64,000 bases of DNA, taken from NCBI GenBank assembly GCA_036272595.1, contig DATAYM010000086.1, positions 1-64,000 of the forward strand. The letters run 5' to 3'. The position numbers and the translations under genes were made by a program. The DNA comes from Poindextera sp036272595. Lineage in GTDB: Bacteria; Pseudomonadota; Alphaproteobacteria; Caulobacterales; Caulobacteraceae. Under the pieces are notes generated by a model. The model was not told the DNA's origin. It saw only the letters and a list, made by a program, of their open reading frames with translations, and did no database searches. Below, one piece after another: positions 1 to 7,691 of the stretch. How positions within the stretch are numbered: the stretch's first letter is position 1; each line of letters starts with the position of its first letter.

Positions 1-1206
1 GGTGCGGCCGCCGCGGCCTTTTAGGTTCAAGGCCTTCATGGGGCCGGTCAGCGCATCGAAACCGGTGGCGAACACGACTATGTCGAATTCGTATTCCTTG
101 CCGCCTGCTCGAATGCCCTTTTCGGTAATTTCTTCAATACCGCCTTCGGTATTGGCATCGACCAGTAGCACGTAATCTTTATTGAAGGTCTCGTAGTAGT
201 TGGTGTCCAGCGGCTGGCGCTTGGTGCCGTAGGCATAGCCCTTGGGGATGAGCTTTTCGGCTATGACCGGGTCTTTCACGGTCTTGCGGATCTTGCGTTT
301 GATATAGTCGGCGCACAGGTCATTGGCCTCCTGATTGAAGAACATGTCCTGGTAATTGGCTAGCCAGAAGGCGAAGCCACCAGTGTCCCACATTCTGTCG
401 AACTCGCGCTCCCGCTCCTCGGGTGTGGCTTCCAGCACCGACTTCGGAATGAAGGAATACTCAAAGCCGAAGAACGATTCGCGGATGCGCTTGACCACGC
501 CGTAATAGTCCGCCTTTCGCGCCTCGACCAATTCGGGGGCCACCTTGCCATTGCGCGCCGGCACACAGTAGTTCGCGGTGCGCTGAAACACCGTGAGCTG
601 CTTAGCCTGCTGCGCAATTTCGGGAATGGCCTGCACCGCGGTGGCGCCCGTGCCGACCACGGCCACGCGCTTGCCGGTGAAGTCGACGCCAGTGTGAGGA
701 TAGCGGCTGGTGTGGTACCACTTGCCCTTGAATTTCTCCAAGCCCTTGAACTGCGGCATATTGGTGGCCGAAAGACTGCCCACGGCCGCGATCACGTAAC
801 GCGCCGTGACCTCTTCGCCCTCGTCGGTGCGCACCGTCCACAGATTTGTTCCTTCGTCGAAATCGGCATTGGTCACGCGCGTATTGAATTGCATGTCGCG
901 TTTCAAATCGTGGCGTTTGGCCACATGCTCGAGATATCGCAGGATTTCGGGCTGCTCGGGATAGCGCTCAGTCCATTCCCACTCCTGCAACAGCTGCTTG
1001 TCCCAGGTGAAACAATAGATGTACGCGTCTGAATCGCAACGCGCGCCGGGGTAGCGGTTCCAGTACCAGGTGCCGCCAACGGTTTCACCGGCTTCATAAA
1101 CCCGCACCTTAAGCCCCAATTTGTCGCGCAGCGATTTCAGCATGTGCATGCCGGAAAAGCCTGCGCCGATCACGACGGCGTCAAAGTTTTGAGTTGCGCT
1201 GGCCAT
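1..1206 (-). CDS. Flavin-containing (Baeyer-Villiger type) monooxygenase, 3' end outside window
   Basis: The reverse strand is open from an ATG at 1206 to the window edge, giving 402 residues without a stop, so the C-terminus is missing. It shows the class B flavoprotein monooxygenase layout: an N-terminal FAD Rossmann motif VIGAGFSG (residues 12-19), GGTWYWNRYPGARCD (44-58), a second dinucleotide motif VVGTGATAVQ for NADPH, and FATGFD near the truncation. Family members insert oxygen next to ketones or oxidise heteroatoms in the cytoplasm. The Baeyer-Villiger fingerprint region reads FKGKWYHTSRYP (159-170), with Tyr where most type I enzymes have Trp. Codon use is clearly more A/T-rich than in the genes from 1763 onward, which suggests separate ancestry. 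The substrate cannot be inferred. Confidence 0.9.
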   Translation of the reverse strand, partial: MASATQNFDAVVIGAGFSGMHMLKSLRDKLGLKVRVYEAGETVGGTWYWNRYPGARCDSDAYIYCFTWDKQLLQEWEWTERYPEQPEILRYLEHVAKRHDLKRDMQFNTRVTNADFDEGTNLWTVRTDEGEEVTARYVIAAVGSLSATNMPQFKGLEKFKGKWYHTSRYPHTGVDFTGKRVAVVGTGATAVQAIPEIAQQAKQLTVFQRTANYCVPARNGKVAPELVEARKADYYGVVKRIRESFFGFEYSFIPKSVLEATPEEREREFDRMWDTGGFAFWLANYQDMFFNQEANDLCADYIKRKIRKTVKDPVIAEKLIPKGYAYGTKRQPLDTNYYETFNKDYVLLVDANTEGGIEEITEKGIRAGGKEYEFDIVVFATGFDALTGPMKALNLKGRGGRT

Positions 1207-1388
1207 TGTTCCCTCCGATCCGCTTTATTCGTTTGGACGACAGATTAACTCGATCCGCGCGCCTTGGCGAGGCGCCGGAGCGATGCAGCCCGGCGCTTTT
1301 TCTCACCCTTGCCCGCCTGATCCCGAACCGATTATGACTTCCCTAGAAGTCCGGACACTGGCGATCCGGACAGTGAAGGGAGGTCGTG

Positions 1389-1766
1389 ATGCTGACGCGA
1401 AGAAGCTTTGCCGGTTTTGCGTCTTGCGCGGTTTGCGGGCTCACCGGGTTCATTGCGACAGACGCGTCGGCCCGGGGCGCGCCGACCGGAACAACAACCC
1501 CCGGCGTCACGCGAAGCTGAAATAGAACCGGGAGTGACGGTCGCGCGGCACACGCATCCGGGAATCGAGAGGTGGCTTTAATCTTTCCATAGAAGGCCAA
1601 CCGACCCGCACGTTGAAGCCGGGCGATGGGTTTCAGGTGCCGGCCGAAACGCCCCATGCTGGGAGCAAGAACGGTGATAAAAAGTCGAGGGTCACGAGTA
1701 CCTATGTCGTGGAGAAGGGCAAGCCGCTCGCGTCTCCCGCCTGATCCGGAATTGCTGCAGCGCTAA
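1389..1766 (+). pseudogene. Decayed Tat-exported small cupin protein
   Basis: An ATG at 1389, preceded by GGGAGG, opens a twin-arginine-type signal peptide (MLTRRSFAGFASCAVCGLTG...) that stops after 43 residues. In the other two frames the rest of a cupin follows: AEIEPGVTVARHTHPGIE (first cupin motif with HxH and E), then GGFNLSIEGQPTRTLKPGDG and FQVPAETPHAG (second motif), then STYVVEKGKPLASPA. The pieces are separated by two junctions that change frame. Compared with the usual arrangement of such cupins, about 20 codons are missing after the signal region and a few more before GGFNL. Both metal-binding motifs survive in the DNA but cannot be made as one protein. It lies in the same lower-GC tract as the monooxygenase. 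The last codons as read run to a TAA at 1764-1766, touching the next gene's end. Confidence 0.8.
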
Positions 1767-3427
1767 TTGCGGCCGGCGACGAGGCCGCGGGCGATAATCT
1801 GCGCCTGGATCTCGGCGGCGCCCTCGAAGATGTTGAGGATGCGCGCGTCGCAGAGGATGCGGCTCATCTCGTATTCCAGCGCATAGCCGTTGCCGCCGTG
1901 GATCTGCACCCCGGCGTCGGCGTTGGTCCAGGCGACGCGGGCGGCCAGCAGCTTGGCCATGCCGGCCTCGATGTCGCAGCGATCGCCGCCGTCCTTGGCC
2001 CGCGCCGCGAAATAGGTCAGCTCCCGGCCGATCACCGTCTCCACCGCCATCAGGGCCAGCTTGTCGGCGACGCGCGGGAAGGCGATCAGCGGCTTGCCGA
2101 ACTGCCGCCGCTCCAGGGCGTAGGCGAGGGCGAGGTCCAGCGCCTTGCGCGCCACCCCGGTCGCCCGCGCCGCGGTCTGGATGCGCGCGCCTTCGAACGT
2201 CGCCATCAGCTGGCGAAATCCCGCGCCCTCCTCCGCCCCCAGAAGGCCGTCGGCCCCGATGGCGAAGTCGTCGAAGGCCAGCACGTATTCCCGCATGCCG
2301 CGGTAGCCCAGCACCGGGATCTCGCTGCCCGAAAGGCCCGGATCGGGGAAGGGATCGTCCGCCCGCCCGCGGGTCTTGGCGGCCAGGAACATCGAAAGTC
2401 CGCCGTTGCCGGAGCCGGGCGCGCCGGTGCGGGCCAGCAGGGTCATCAGGTCGCTGCGGGAGGCGTGGGTGATCCAGGTCTTCGCGCCGCTGATTCGCCA
2501 GCCGCCGTCCTCGGCCCGGCGGGCTCGGGTGGTCAGCGAGGCGAGGTCCGATCCCACGTCCGGCTCGGTGAACACCGCCGTCGGCAGCACCTGGCCCGAG
2601 GCGATCCTCGCCAGCCAGCGTTCCTTCTGCTCGGGTGTGCCGTTGGCGCGGATCAGTTCGCCGGCGATCTCCGAGCGGGTGCCCAGCGAACCGGCGGCGA
2701 TCCAGCCGCGGCTGAGCTCCTCGGTGACCACGCACATGGCGAGCTTGCCAAGCCCCATGCCGCCGTATTCCGGCGCGATGCAGACGCCGAAGACGCCCAG
2801 CGCGGCCATCTCGGCCACCACCGCGTCGGGGATCAGTTCGTCGGCCAGGTGCCAGGCGTGGGCGCGCGGCGCGATACGCTCGTCGGAAAAGCGGCGGAAC
2901 TGGTCGCGCACCATGTCCAGGGTCTCATCGCCCAGGCTCTCGTCCGGCCGCCAGCCCTCGCCGAGGCGGGCCGCCAGCGCCGCGCGGGTCTCCACCGAAT
3001 TGCCGTTGTCGAGGAACCAGCGCACCGCGCCGTCGGCCTGCAGATCGGCCGCCGCCGCCTCGGCGCCCAGGTCGCGCGGGCGCACCAGCTCGTTCTGGCT
3101 CATCGGCAGGCCGCCGCAGAGCTGCGCCAGGTATTCGCCGAAGCCGACGCGCGCGATCAGCGCCTCGCCGTCGCCGAGCCGACCGGAGTCTTGCAGCCGC
3201 GCCGCCCAGGCCCGCAGCTGCGCCAGGCTCTCCACCACCGTGGCGGCCCAGGCGAACCCATGGACCCGGCGCTGCTGGCGCTCGATCAGTGCGGCGTCGA
3301 TCCTGCCGTCCGCCGAGACCGCCTCCAGGGTCGCCGCCCGCACCTGCTGCAGGTACAGGCGCGCCGCCTCCACCGCCTCGGCGGCGGGCCCCAGCACGTC
3401 GGGATGCTCGATCGCCGCCACGTTCAT
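1763..3427 (-). CDS. mcd: Acyl-CoA dehydrogenase, probable (2S)-methylsuccinyl-CoA dehydrogenase
   Basis: The product is 554 residues. Ordinary acyl-CoA dehydrogenases are about 380-400, so there is an extra N-terminal domain of roughly 150 residues. This architecture, and the stretch APRAHAWHLADELIP before the core, resemble methylsuccinyl-CoA dehydrogenase of the ethylmalonyl-CoA pathway. The core has FTEPDVGSDLAS, GAKTWITHASRSDL, a RRQFGKPL segment and FEGAAEIQAQ near the C-terminus. Family members oxidise the acyl-CoA alpha-beta bond using FAD, with electron-transfer flavoprotein as acceptor. The ATG at 3427 overlaps the MaoC stop as ATGA, so the two are translationally coupled and may catalyse successive steps. 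A general branched-chain acyl-CoA dehydrogenase remains possible; no ethylmalonyl-CoA mutase or carboxylase is in view. Confidence 0.8.
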   Translation of the reverse strand: MNVAAIEHPDVLGPAAEAVEAARLYLQQVRAATLEAVSADGRIDAALIERQQRRVHGFAWAATVVESLAQLRAWAARLQDSGRLGDGEALIARVGFGEYLAQLCGGLPMSQNELVRPRDLGAEAAAADLQADGAVRWFLDNGNSVETRAALAARLGEGWRPDESLGDETLDMVRDQFRRFSDERIAPRAHAWHLADELIPDAVVAEMAALGVFGVCIAPEYGGMGLGKLAMCVVTEELSRGWIAAGSLGTRSEIAGELIRANGTPEQKERWLARIASGQVLPTAVFTEPDVGSDLASLTTRARRAEDGGWRISGAKTWITHASRSDLMTLLARTGAPGSGNGGLSMFLAAKTRGRADDPFPDPGLSGSEIPVLGYRGMREYVLAFDDFAIGADGLLGAEEGAGFRQLMATFEGARIQTAARATGVARKALDLALAYALERRQFGKPLIAFPRVADKLALMAVETVIGRELTYFAARAKDGGDRCDIEAGMAKLLAARVAWTNADAGVQIHGGNGYALEYEMSRILCDARILNIFEGAAEIQAQIIARGLVAGRN

Positions 3428-4284
3428 GCGAACACCGCGCCGGCCGCCATGGCGACGGCGCCGTCGCAGCGGATCGCCTCGACCTCGCCGGCCGCCGCGC
3501 CGGGCGCCAGCCGCACCGGCTGATCGACGAACAATGGAGCCATGGCGCGAAAGGAAAAACTTTTCATCGACTTGTCGGGACAATCTCGCGCGGCCAGCAT
3601 CGCCAGCTTCACCGCCGTGAACGGTCCGTGCACCACCAGATCCGGATAGCCTTCTTCCTCGCGCACATAGGCCTGGTCGTAGTGGATGCGGTGGGAATTG
3701 AAGGTGACGGCGGAGAAGCGGAACAGGTCCACCGGATTTGGCCGCCAGATCTCCTCGCCCGGCCGCGCCGGCAGGTCGGCGGGCCCCACCGCGGGCGTGG
3801 CCTCGCCGGCGCCGCGGTAGACGATGGTCTGTCGCTCGGCCAGCCGCTCGCGGCCGTCCTGGGTCAGCACCCGGTCGACCTCGACGAACACCAGCTCGCC
3901 GGTCTTGCCGGTCCGGTGTTTCACGTCGGCCACCGTCAGGGTCAGCTCCGCCTCGCGGCCAAGCGCCAGCGGCTCGGCGAAGCGCATGGCGGCCGAGGCG
4001 AACATGCGCCGCGGCAGGCTGACGTTCGGCATGATGCCCAGGCCGCGCCTGGGATGGCCATCCGGGCCGATATCGCCGGGGCCGACCACCTCCAGGAAGA
4101 AGGCCCAGTGCGCCAGGGGCGGAGTGCGATGTTCGACGTCCAGATCGGCGCCGATGGCGGCGGCGAAGCGGCGCGCCGTCTCGACGTCCAGCCGTTGGCG
4201 ACGGACCTCACTGCGCCCGACATGGCCGCGCCAAGCCTCGATGTCGGCGGGGTGGAGAGCGAGCGTCCCGGTCATGCGGTCCAT
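3424..4284 (-). CDS. MaoC-family hydratase, mesaconyl-C4-CoA/itaconyl-CoA hydratase type
   Basis: The product is 286 residues, with two hot-dog halves expected. The C-terminal half carries TFNSHRIHYDQAYV followed by YPDLVVHGPFTA, the hydratase signature of the mesaconyl-C4-CoA (3-methylfumaryl-CoA) and itaconyl-CoA hydratase group. Members add water to unsaturated CoA esters. The chosen ATG at 4284 gives MDRMTGTLAL; a second in-frame ATG lies nine bases on. Its stop overlaps the downstream acyl-CoA dehydrogenase start by four bases. Pairing with a methylsuccinyl-CoA-dehydrogenase-like enzyme suggests an oxidation-hydration pair on C5 dicarboxyl-CoA esters, but exact substrate specificity is an inference. 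Confidence 0.75.
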   Translation of the reverse strand: MDRMTGTLALHPADIEAWRGHVGRSEVRRQRLDVETARRFAAAIGADLDVEHRTPPLAHWAFFLEVVGPGDIGPDGHPRRGLGIMPNVSLPRRMFASAAMRFAEPLALGREAELTLTVADVKHRTGKTGELVFVEVDRVLTQDGRERLAERQTIVYRGAGEATPAVGPADLPARPGEEIWRPNPVDLFRFSAVTFNSHRIHYDQAYVREEEGYPDLVVHGPFTAVKLAMLAARDCPDKSMKSFSFRAMAPLFVDQPVRLAPGAAAGEVEAIRCDGAVAMAAGAVFA

Positions 4285-4500
4285 AGTCCATGGCGGCGGG
4301 CCTTCGGCAAGCCGGTTGGCTTTTGCCGCCTGGGCGCACAAGGTTCGGACGTCGAAATCCGGGGCGTTCGTCCATGCAGGCTTTCCAGGGCGCTTCGATG
4401 ATATGATCAACCTGCGTCCGCCCAGCCTGCCGCCGCCATTGGCGCCGGCCTCCTGAAGGCGCGCCGCCAAGGAAAAATCGATTTTCAGGGAAACGTTCAG

Positions 4501-5517
4501 ATGCAGCTCCGCTATTCCTCCGAAGAGATTCTCGCTGACCACCCCTACGTGAGGCCCAACCTGTTCGGCGCGCGCCGGCTGCACGGCGGCTACGGCGCCG
4601 ACGGGGTCTATTATTCGCCGCGCACCTATGGCCGCTGGCCGGCCATCCAGGCCTGGCGGGACAACTTCCTGAAAAAGGGCGGCGAGCTGATCGACGCCGA
4701 CACCCGCATCCTGCAGGCGCCGCACTATCCGAACCTGGCGCAGATGAAGTTCCTGCTCGACCACGGCGTCACCCTGCCGCTGTGGAACACCCTGACCACC
4801 ACCGGCATCATCGAGGGGCGCGGGCGGATGCTGGCGACCATCCAGGCGCCGGATTTCCAGCCGCTGGTCGAGGAGGACATTTCCGAGACGGCGACCGCGC
4901 ACCTCAACCGCGGCCTGTTCGTCGCCCACGGCCTGGATGAGGGCGGCGACGGCGCCGACGCTGTCGGGGCGCATGACCGGATGTGGTACGTCGCCCGCGA
5001 CCTGGTGCTGGGCGAGAACGCCCATCCGATCCCGGACATCCCCGAACGCGGCGGCCGTCCCGGCGGCGATGCGCGAGAAATGCCGCAGATCCCCGCGCCT
5101 TACGAGGGGCTGATCAAGCAGCTGATGAACGTGCTCTTGATCGAGATCCGCGCCGAGCGCGGCTTCGAGTTCAACGTCAACCTGATGCGCGATCTCGAAG
5201 CCTTCCGCGACCGGCGCGAGGAGGCCGACAAGGCCGCGACGATCATCGACCAGATCCGCCAGGACGAGGCCAGCCACGTCGCCTACCTGCAGCTCTTCCT
5301 CTCCGAGCTGCGGCCGCTGCATTTCAAGACTCCGGACGGCGTGGTGGAAGGTAAGACTTTCCTCGATCCGGTCTGGGCCAAGGTGGTCGCCTACGGCGCC
5401 GACGAGGTCCCGCGCCAGCAGCGCAAGGCCAGCCGCGAACAGATCGAAGCCTGCCTGAAGGCCAAGCCCGACGGCGCCGCCCTGATGGACCAATTCGACG
5501 CCCTGGGGGACAACTGA
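4501..5517 (+). CDS. Ferritin-like superfamily protein of unknown function
   Basis: The product is 338 residues, has no signal peptide and is probably cytoplasmic. The function is not recognised. The C-terminal half is helical and has an ExxH motif, EASH (residues 256-259), preceded by LLIEIRAERGFEFN (about 212-225), which supplies candidate Glu ligands. An upstream helix carries ETATAH (129-134). This spacing recalls ferritin-like four-helix bundles that bind two metals, but the ligand set is not proven. The ATG at 4501 follows CAGGGAAACG. A 12-bp perfect palindrome, AAAATCGATTTT (4474-4485), lies in the leader just before the start. The gene is divergent from the MaoC/acyl-CoA dehydrogenase pair across 216 bases, so the promoter regions are probably shared. 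Confidence 0.7.
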   Translation: MQLRYSSEEILADHPYVRPNLFGARRLHGGYGADGVYYSPRTYGRWPAIQAWRDNFLKKGGELIDADTRILQAPHYPNLAQMKFLLDHGVTLPLWNTLTTTGIIEGRGRMLATIQAPDFQPLVEEDISETATAHLNRGLFVAHGLDEGGDGADAVGAHDRMWYVARDLVLGENAHPIPDIPERGGRPGGDAREMPQIPAPYEGLIKQLMNVLLIEIRAERGFEFNVNLMRDLEAFRDRREEADKAATIIDQIRQDEASHVAYLQLFLSELRPLHFKTPDGVVEGKTFLDPVWAKVVAYGADEVPRQQRKASREQIEACLKAKPDGAALMDQFDALGDN

Positions 5518-5560
5518 CCCGCGGCTCCCCGGCCTTTCGCCGCGCATCCTCTCTCTTTCT

Positions 5561-5655
5561 GTCATGGCCCGACTTGTTCGGGCCACCCATGATCACCGTC
5601 TCTGGTCAGTGCGTATGGCTCCCCCGCATTCCGCTGCGCTCCAGCGGGGGATGAC
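5561..5655. repeat. Palindromic dispersed repeat, family 2
   Basis: The unit begins GTCATGGCCCGACTTGTTC and ends GCTCCAGCGGGGGATGAC, with internal pairing arms such as CCCCCGCATT and AGCGGGGG. The same unit occurs in inverse orientation at 60831-60941, and its left half at 56824-56860. It lies between convergent genes (ferritin-like protein and the LLM monooxygenase). Confidence 0.8.
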
Positions 5656-5679
5656 GGGGGGATGTGGCGGGAGGCTCTC

Positions 5680-6759
5680 CTAAACCAGCGGCCCATGCTC
5701 CAGCTTGGGCAGCACGTGGCGGGCGAACAGGTCGGCCTCGGCGGCGTGGGGGTAGCCGGAGAGGATGAAGGCCTCGATGCCCAGTTCGCGATAGGCGTTC
5801 AGCTTGGCCAGCACCTGGTCGGGATCGCCGACGATCGCCGCGCCGCAGCCTGAACGGGCGCGGCCGATGCCGGTCCAGAGGTTGGCCTCGGCATAGCCGT
5901 CGTCGGAGGCCGCCTCGCGCAGCTCCGCCTGGCGGCGCACGCCGACCGACCGGCTGTCCAGCGAGCGGTTGCGGATCGCCTCGCCCTCGGCGTCGTCCAG
6001 GCACGACAGCAGCCGATCGGCCGCCGCGCGCGCCTCGGCTTCGCTCTCGCGCACCACCACGTGGACGCGGTAGCCGAACCTCAGCTTGCGCCCGTGACTG
6101 GCCGCCCGGGCGGTCATGTCGGCGATGATGGCCTGCACGACCGGCATCTGGTCCGGCCACATCAGATAGACGTCCGCGGCCTTGGCGGCGGCCTCGCGGG
6201 CGTCGGGGGAGAGGCCGCCGAAATAGAGCGGCGGGCAACGGCCGGAGACGGTGCGGATGCGCGGCGGGGCGAGCTTCAGCGTGTAGAACTCGCCCTCGTG
6301 GTCCAGCGCCTGGCCGTCCAGCACCGTGCGCAGGATCTGCATCACCTCGACCGTGCGGGCATAGCGCGGCGCGCTGGCCAGCGTCTGGCCGGGCAGGTCC
6401 GAGGAAATGATGTTGATGGTCAGCCGCCCGCCGAGCATCTGGTCGATGCTGGCGAACTGCCGGGCCAGTTGCGGCGGCCACATCTCGCCGCAGCGGGTGG
6501 CGACCAAGAGGCGCATGCGGCGCAGCAGCGGCGCGATGCCGGCGGCGAAGGCCAGTGAGTCGATTCCGAGCGCATAGCCCGAGGGCAGCAGGATGTTGTC
6601 GAAGCCGCCGGCCTCCGCCGCCAGCGCGATGTCGCGGCAGTGCTCCCAGCTGGACAACAGGCCCGGATCGGGCGCCCCGAGGAACTCATAGTCGTCGTCG
6701 CAAAGAGCGCCGAACCAGGAAACCTCGCAACGGGGCAGCTCGGGCGGCGGGCCGCTCAC
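5680..6759 (-). CDS. LLM-class flavin-dependent monooxygenase, alkanesulfonate monooxygenase-like
   Basis: The product is 359 residues. It is a TIM-barrel luciferase-like protein: EAGGFDNILLPSG near the N-terminus, then LLVATRCGEMWPPQLARQFASIDQMLGGRLTINI spread over the next segment, YFGGLSPDAREAAAKAADVYLMW in the centre, and AIVGDPDQVLAKL plus LSGYPHAAEADLFARHVLP at the end. These fit the SsuD group, which uses reduced FMN and oxygen to release sulfite from alkanesulfonates. The start is GTG at 6759, overlapping the aldo-keto reductase stop by four bases (GTGA); no better start lies near. No flavin reductase or sulfonate transporter is adjacent, so the substrate is open. Confidence 0.85.
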   Translation of the reverse strand: MSGPPPELPRCEVSWFGALCDDDYEFLGAPDPGLLSSWEHCRDIALAAEAGGFDNILLPSGYALGIDSLAFAAGIAPLLRRMRLLVATRCGEMWPPQLARQFASIDQMLGGRLTINIISSDLPGQTLASAPRYARTVEVMQILRTVLDGQALDHEGEFYTLKLAPPRIRTVSGRCPPLYFGGLSPDAREAAAKAADVYLMWPDQMPVVQAIIADMTARAASHGRKLRFGYRVHVVVRESEAEARAAADRLLSCLDDAEGEAIRNRSLDSRSVGVRRQAELREAASDDGYAEANLWTGIGRARSGCGAAIVGDPDQVLAKLNAYRELGIEAFILSGYPHAAEADLFARHVLPKLEHGPLV

Positions 6760-7691
6760 GGCAGCCGTCTTTCTCTGGAAGCCGTCAGCACGGCGTACCA
6801 TTCGGCCCGCGACAGGCGGAGGTTCAGGGCCTCGACCGATTGGCCGATGCGCTCGGGCTGTTGCGAGCCGACGATGGGAATGGCCCCCGACGGATGGGCC
6901 ATGATCCAGGCATAGGCCGCCGCGGCGCGGTCGACGCCGTGGTTGCCGGCGATCTCGTCGAGCGCCGCGGCCACCGCCTTGACCCGCGAGTCGCCCGGCC
7001 GGTCGCCGCCCAACTCGCCTCCGCCCAATCGGCCTCCGCCGAGCGGCGACCAGGCCATCACTCCCATGCCGTGCTGCATCGCATGGTCCAGCACCCCGTC
7101 GGACAGCGGCTCGATGGCCAGGGCGGAAAACTCCGGCTGGATGCTCGCCAACTCGAACGGCAGATGGGCGCGCAGCGCCGCCACCTGCGACGGCAGGTAG
7201 TTGGAGACGCCGGCCTCGGCGATCTTGCCGGCGGCGCGCAGCTTCTCGAACGCCGCGGCGACCTCGGCCGGATGGGCCAGGCTGTCGGGCCGGTGGATCT
7301 GGTAGAGCTCGATCCGCTCGACCCCCAGGCGCTTCAGCGACGCTTCGCAGGCGGCGACCAGGTAGTCGGCGCTGGAGTTGTAGGGCACGCCCATCTCGAT
7401 GCCGCCCTTGCTGGCCAGGACGACGCCGGCGCGCAAGGAGGGGGCGCGGGCGAACACCCGGCCGAGCAGGGTCTCGGCGGCGCCGAAGCCACCGCCGCCG
7501 CCGGCCCCATAGATGTCGGCGGTGTCGAAAAAGTTGATCCCGGCGTCCAAAGCCGCCTCGACGCGCGCGGTGGCGGCGTCTAGGTCGTCGCCTGCGAAGC
7601 GCCACATGCCCCAGGCCAGGGCCGAGACCCTCAGGCCGGTCTTGCCGAGCTCGCGGAGCGGCGCGGAAGCAGAACGAGGACGGTCGGTCAT
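6756..7691 (-). CDS. Aldo/keto reductase
   Basis: The product is 311 residues, a cytoplasmic NADPH-dependent (beta/alpha)8 oxidoreductase. The N-terminus is RELGKTGLRVSALAWGMWRF. The catalytic tetrad is visible as Asp and Tyr in FFDTADIYG, Lys in LASKGG and His in YQIHRPDS. It resembles the YdhF branch (AWIMAHPSGAIPIVGSQ near the C-terminus). The ATG at 7691 lies within CATG, which also contains the divergent dehydrogenase ATG, so the start codons overlap. The stop is coupled to the LLM monooxygenase by GTGA. Co-transcription with a monooxygenase suggests shared carbonyl chemistry, but no substrate is evident. Confidence 0.88.
   Translation of the reverse strand: MTDRPRSASAPLRELGKTGLRVSALAWGMWRFAGDDLDAATARVEAALDAGINFFDTADIYGAGGGGGFGAAETLLGRVFARAPSLRAGVVLASKGGIEMGVPYNSSADYLVAACEASLKRLGVERIELYQIHRPDSLAHPAEVAAAFEKLRAAGKIAEAGVSNYLPSQVAALRAHLPFELASIQPEFSALAIEPLSDGVLDHAMQHGMGVMAWSPLGGGRLGGGELGGDRPGDSRVKAVAAALDEIAGNHGVDRAAAAYAWIMAHPSGAIPIVGSQQPERIGQSVEALNLRLSRAEWYAVLTASRERRLP

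Noticed and set aside
1898..3523. A 541-codon plus-strand frame opposite the acyl-CoA dehydrogenase
   Set aside because: Shadow frame with no recognisable domain; the minus-strand gene is well supported.
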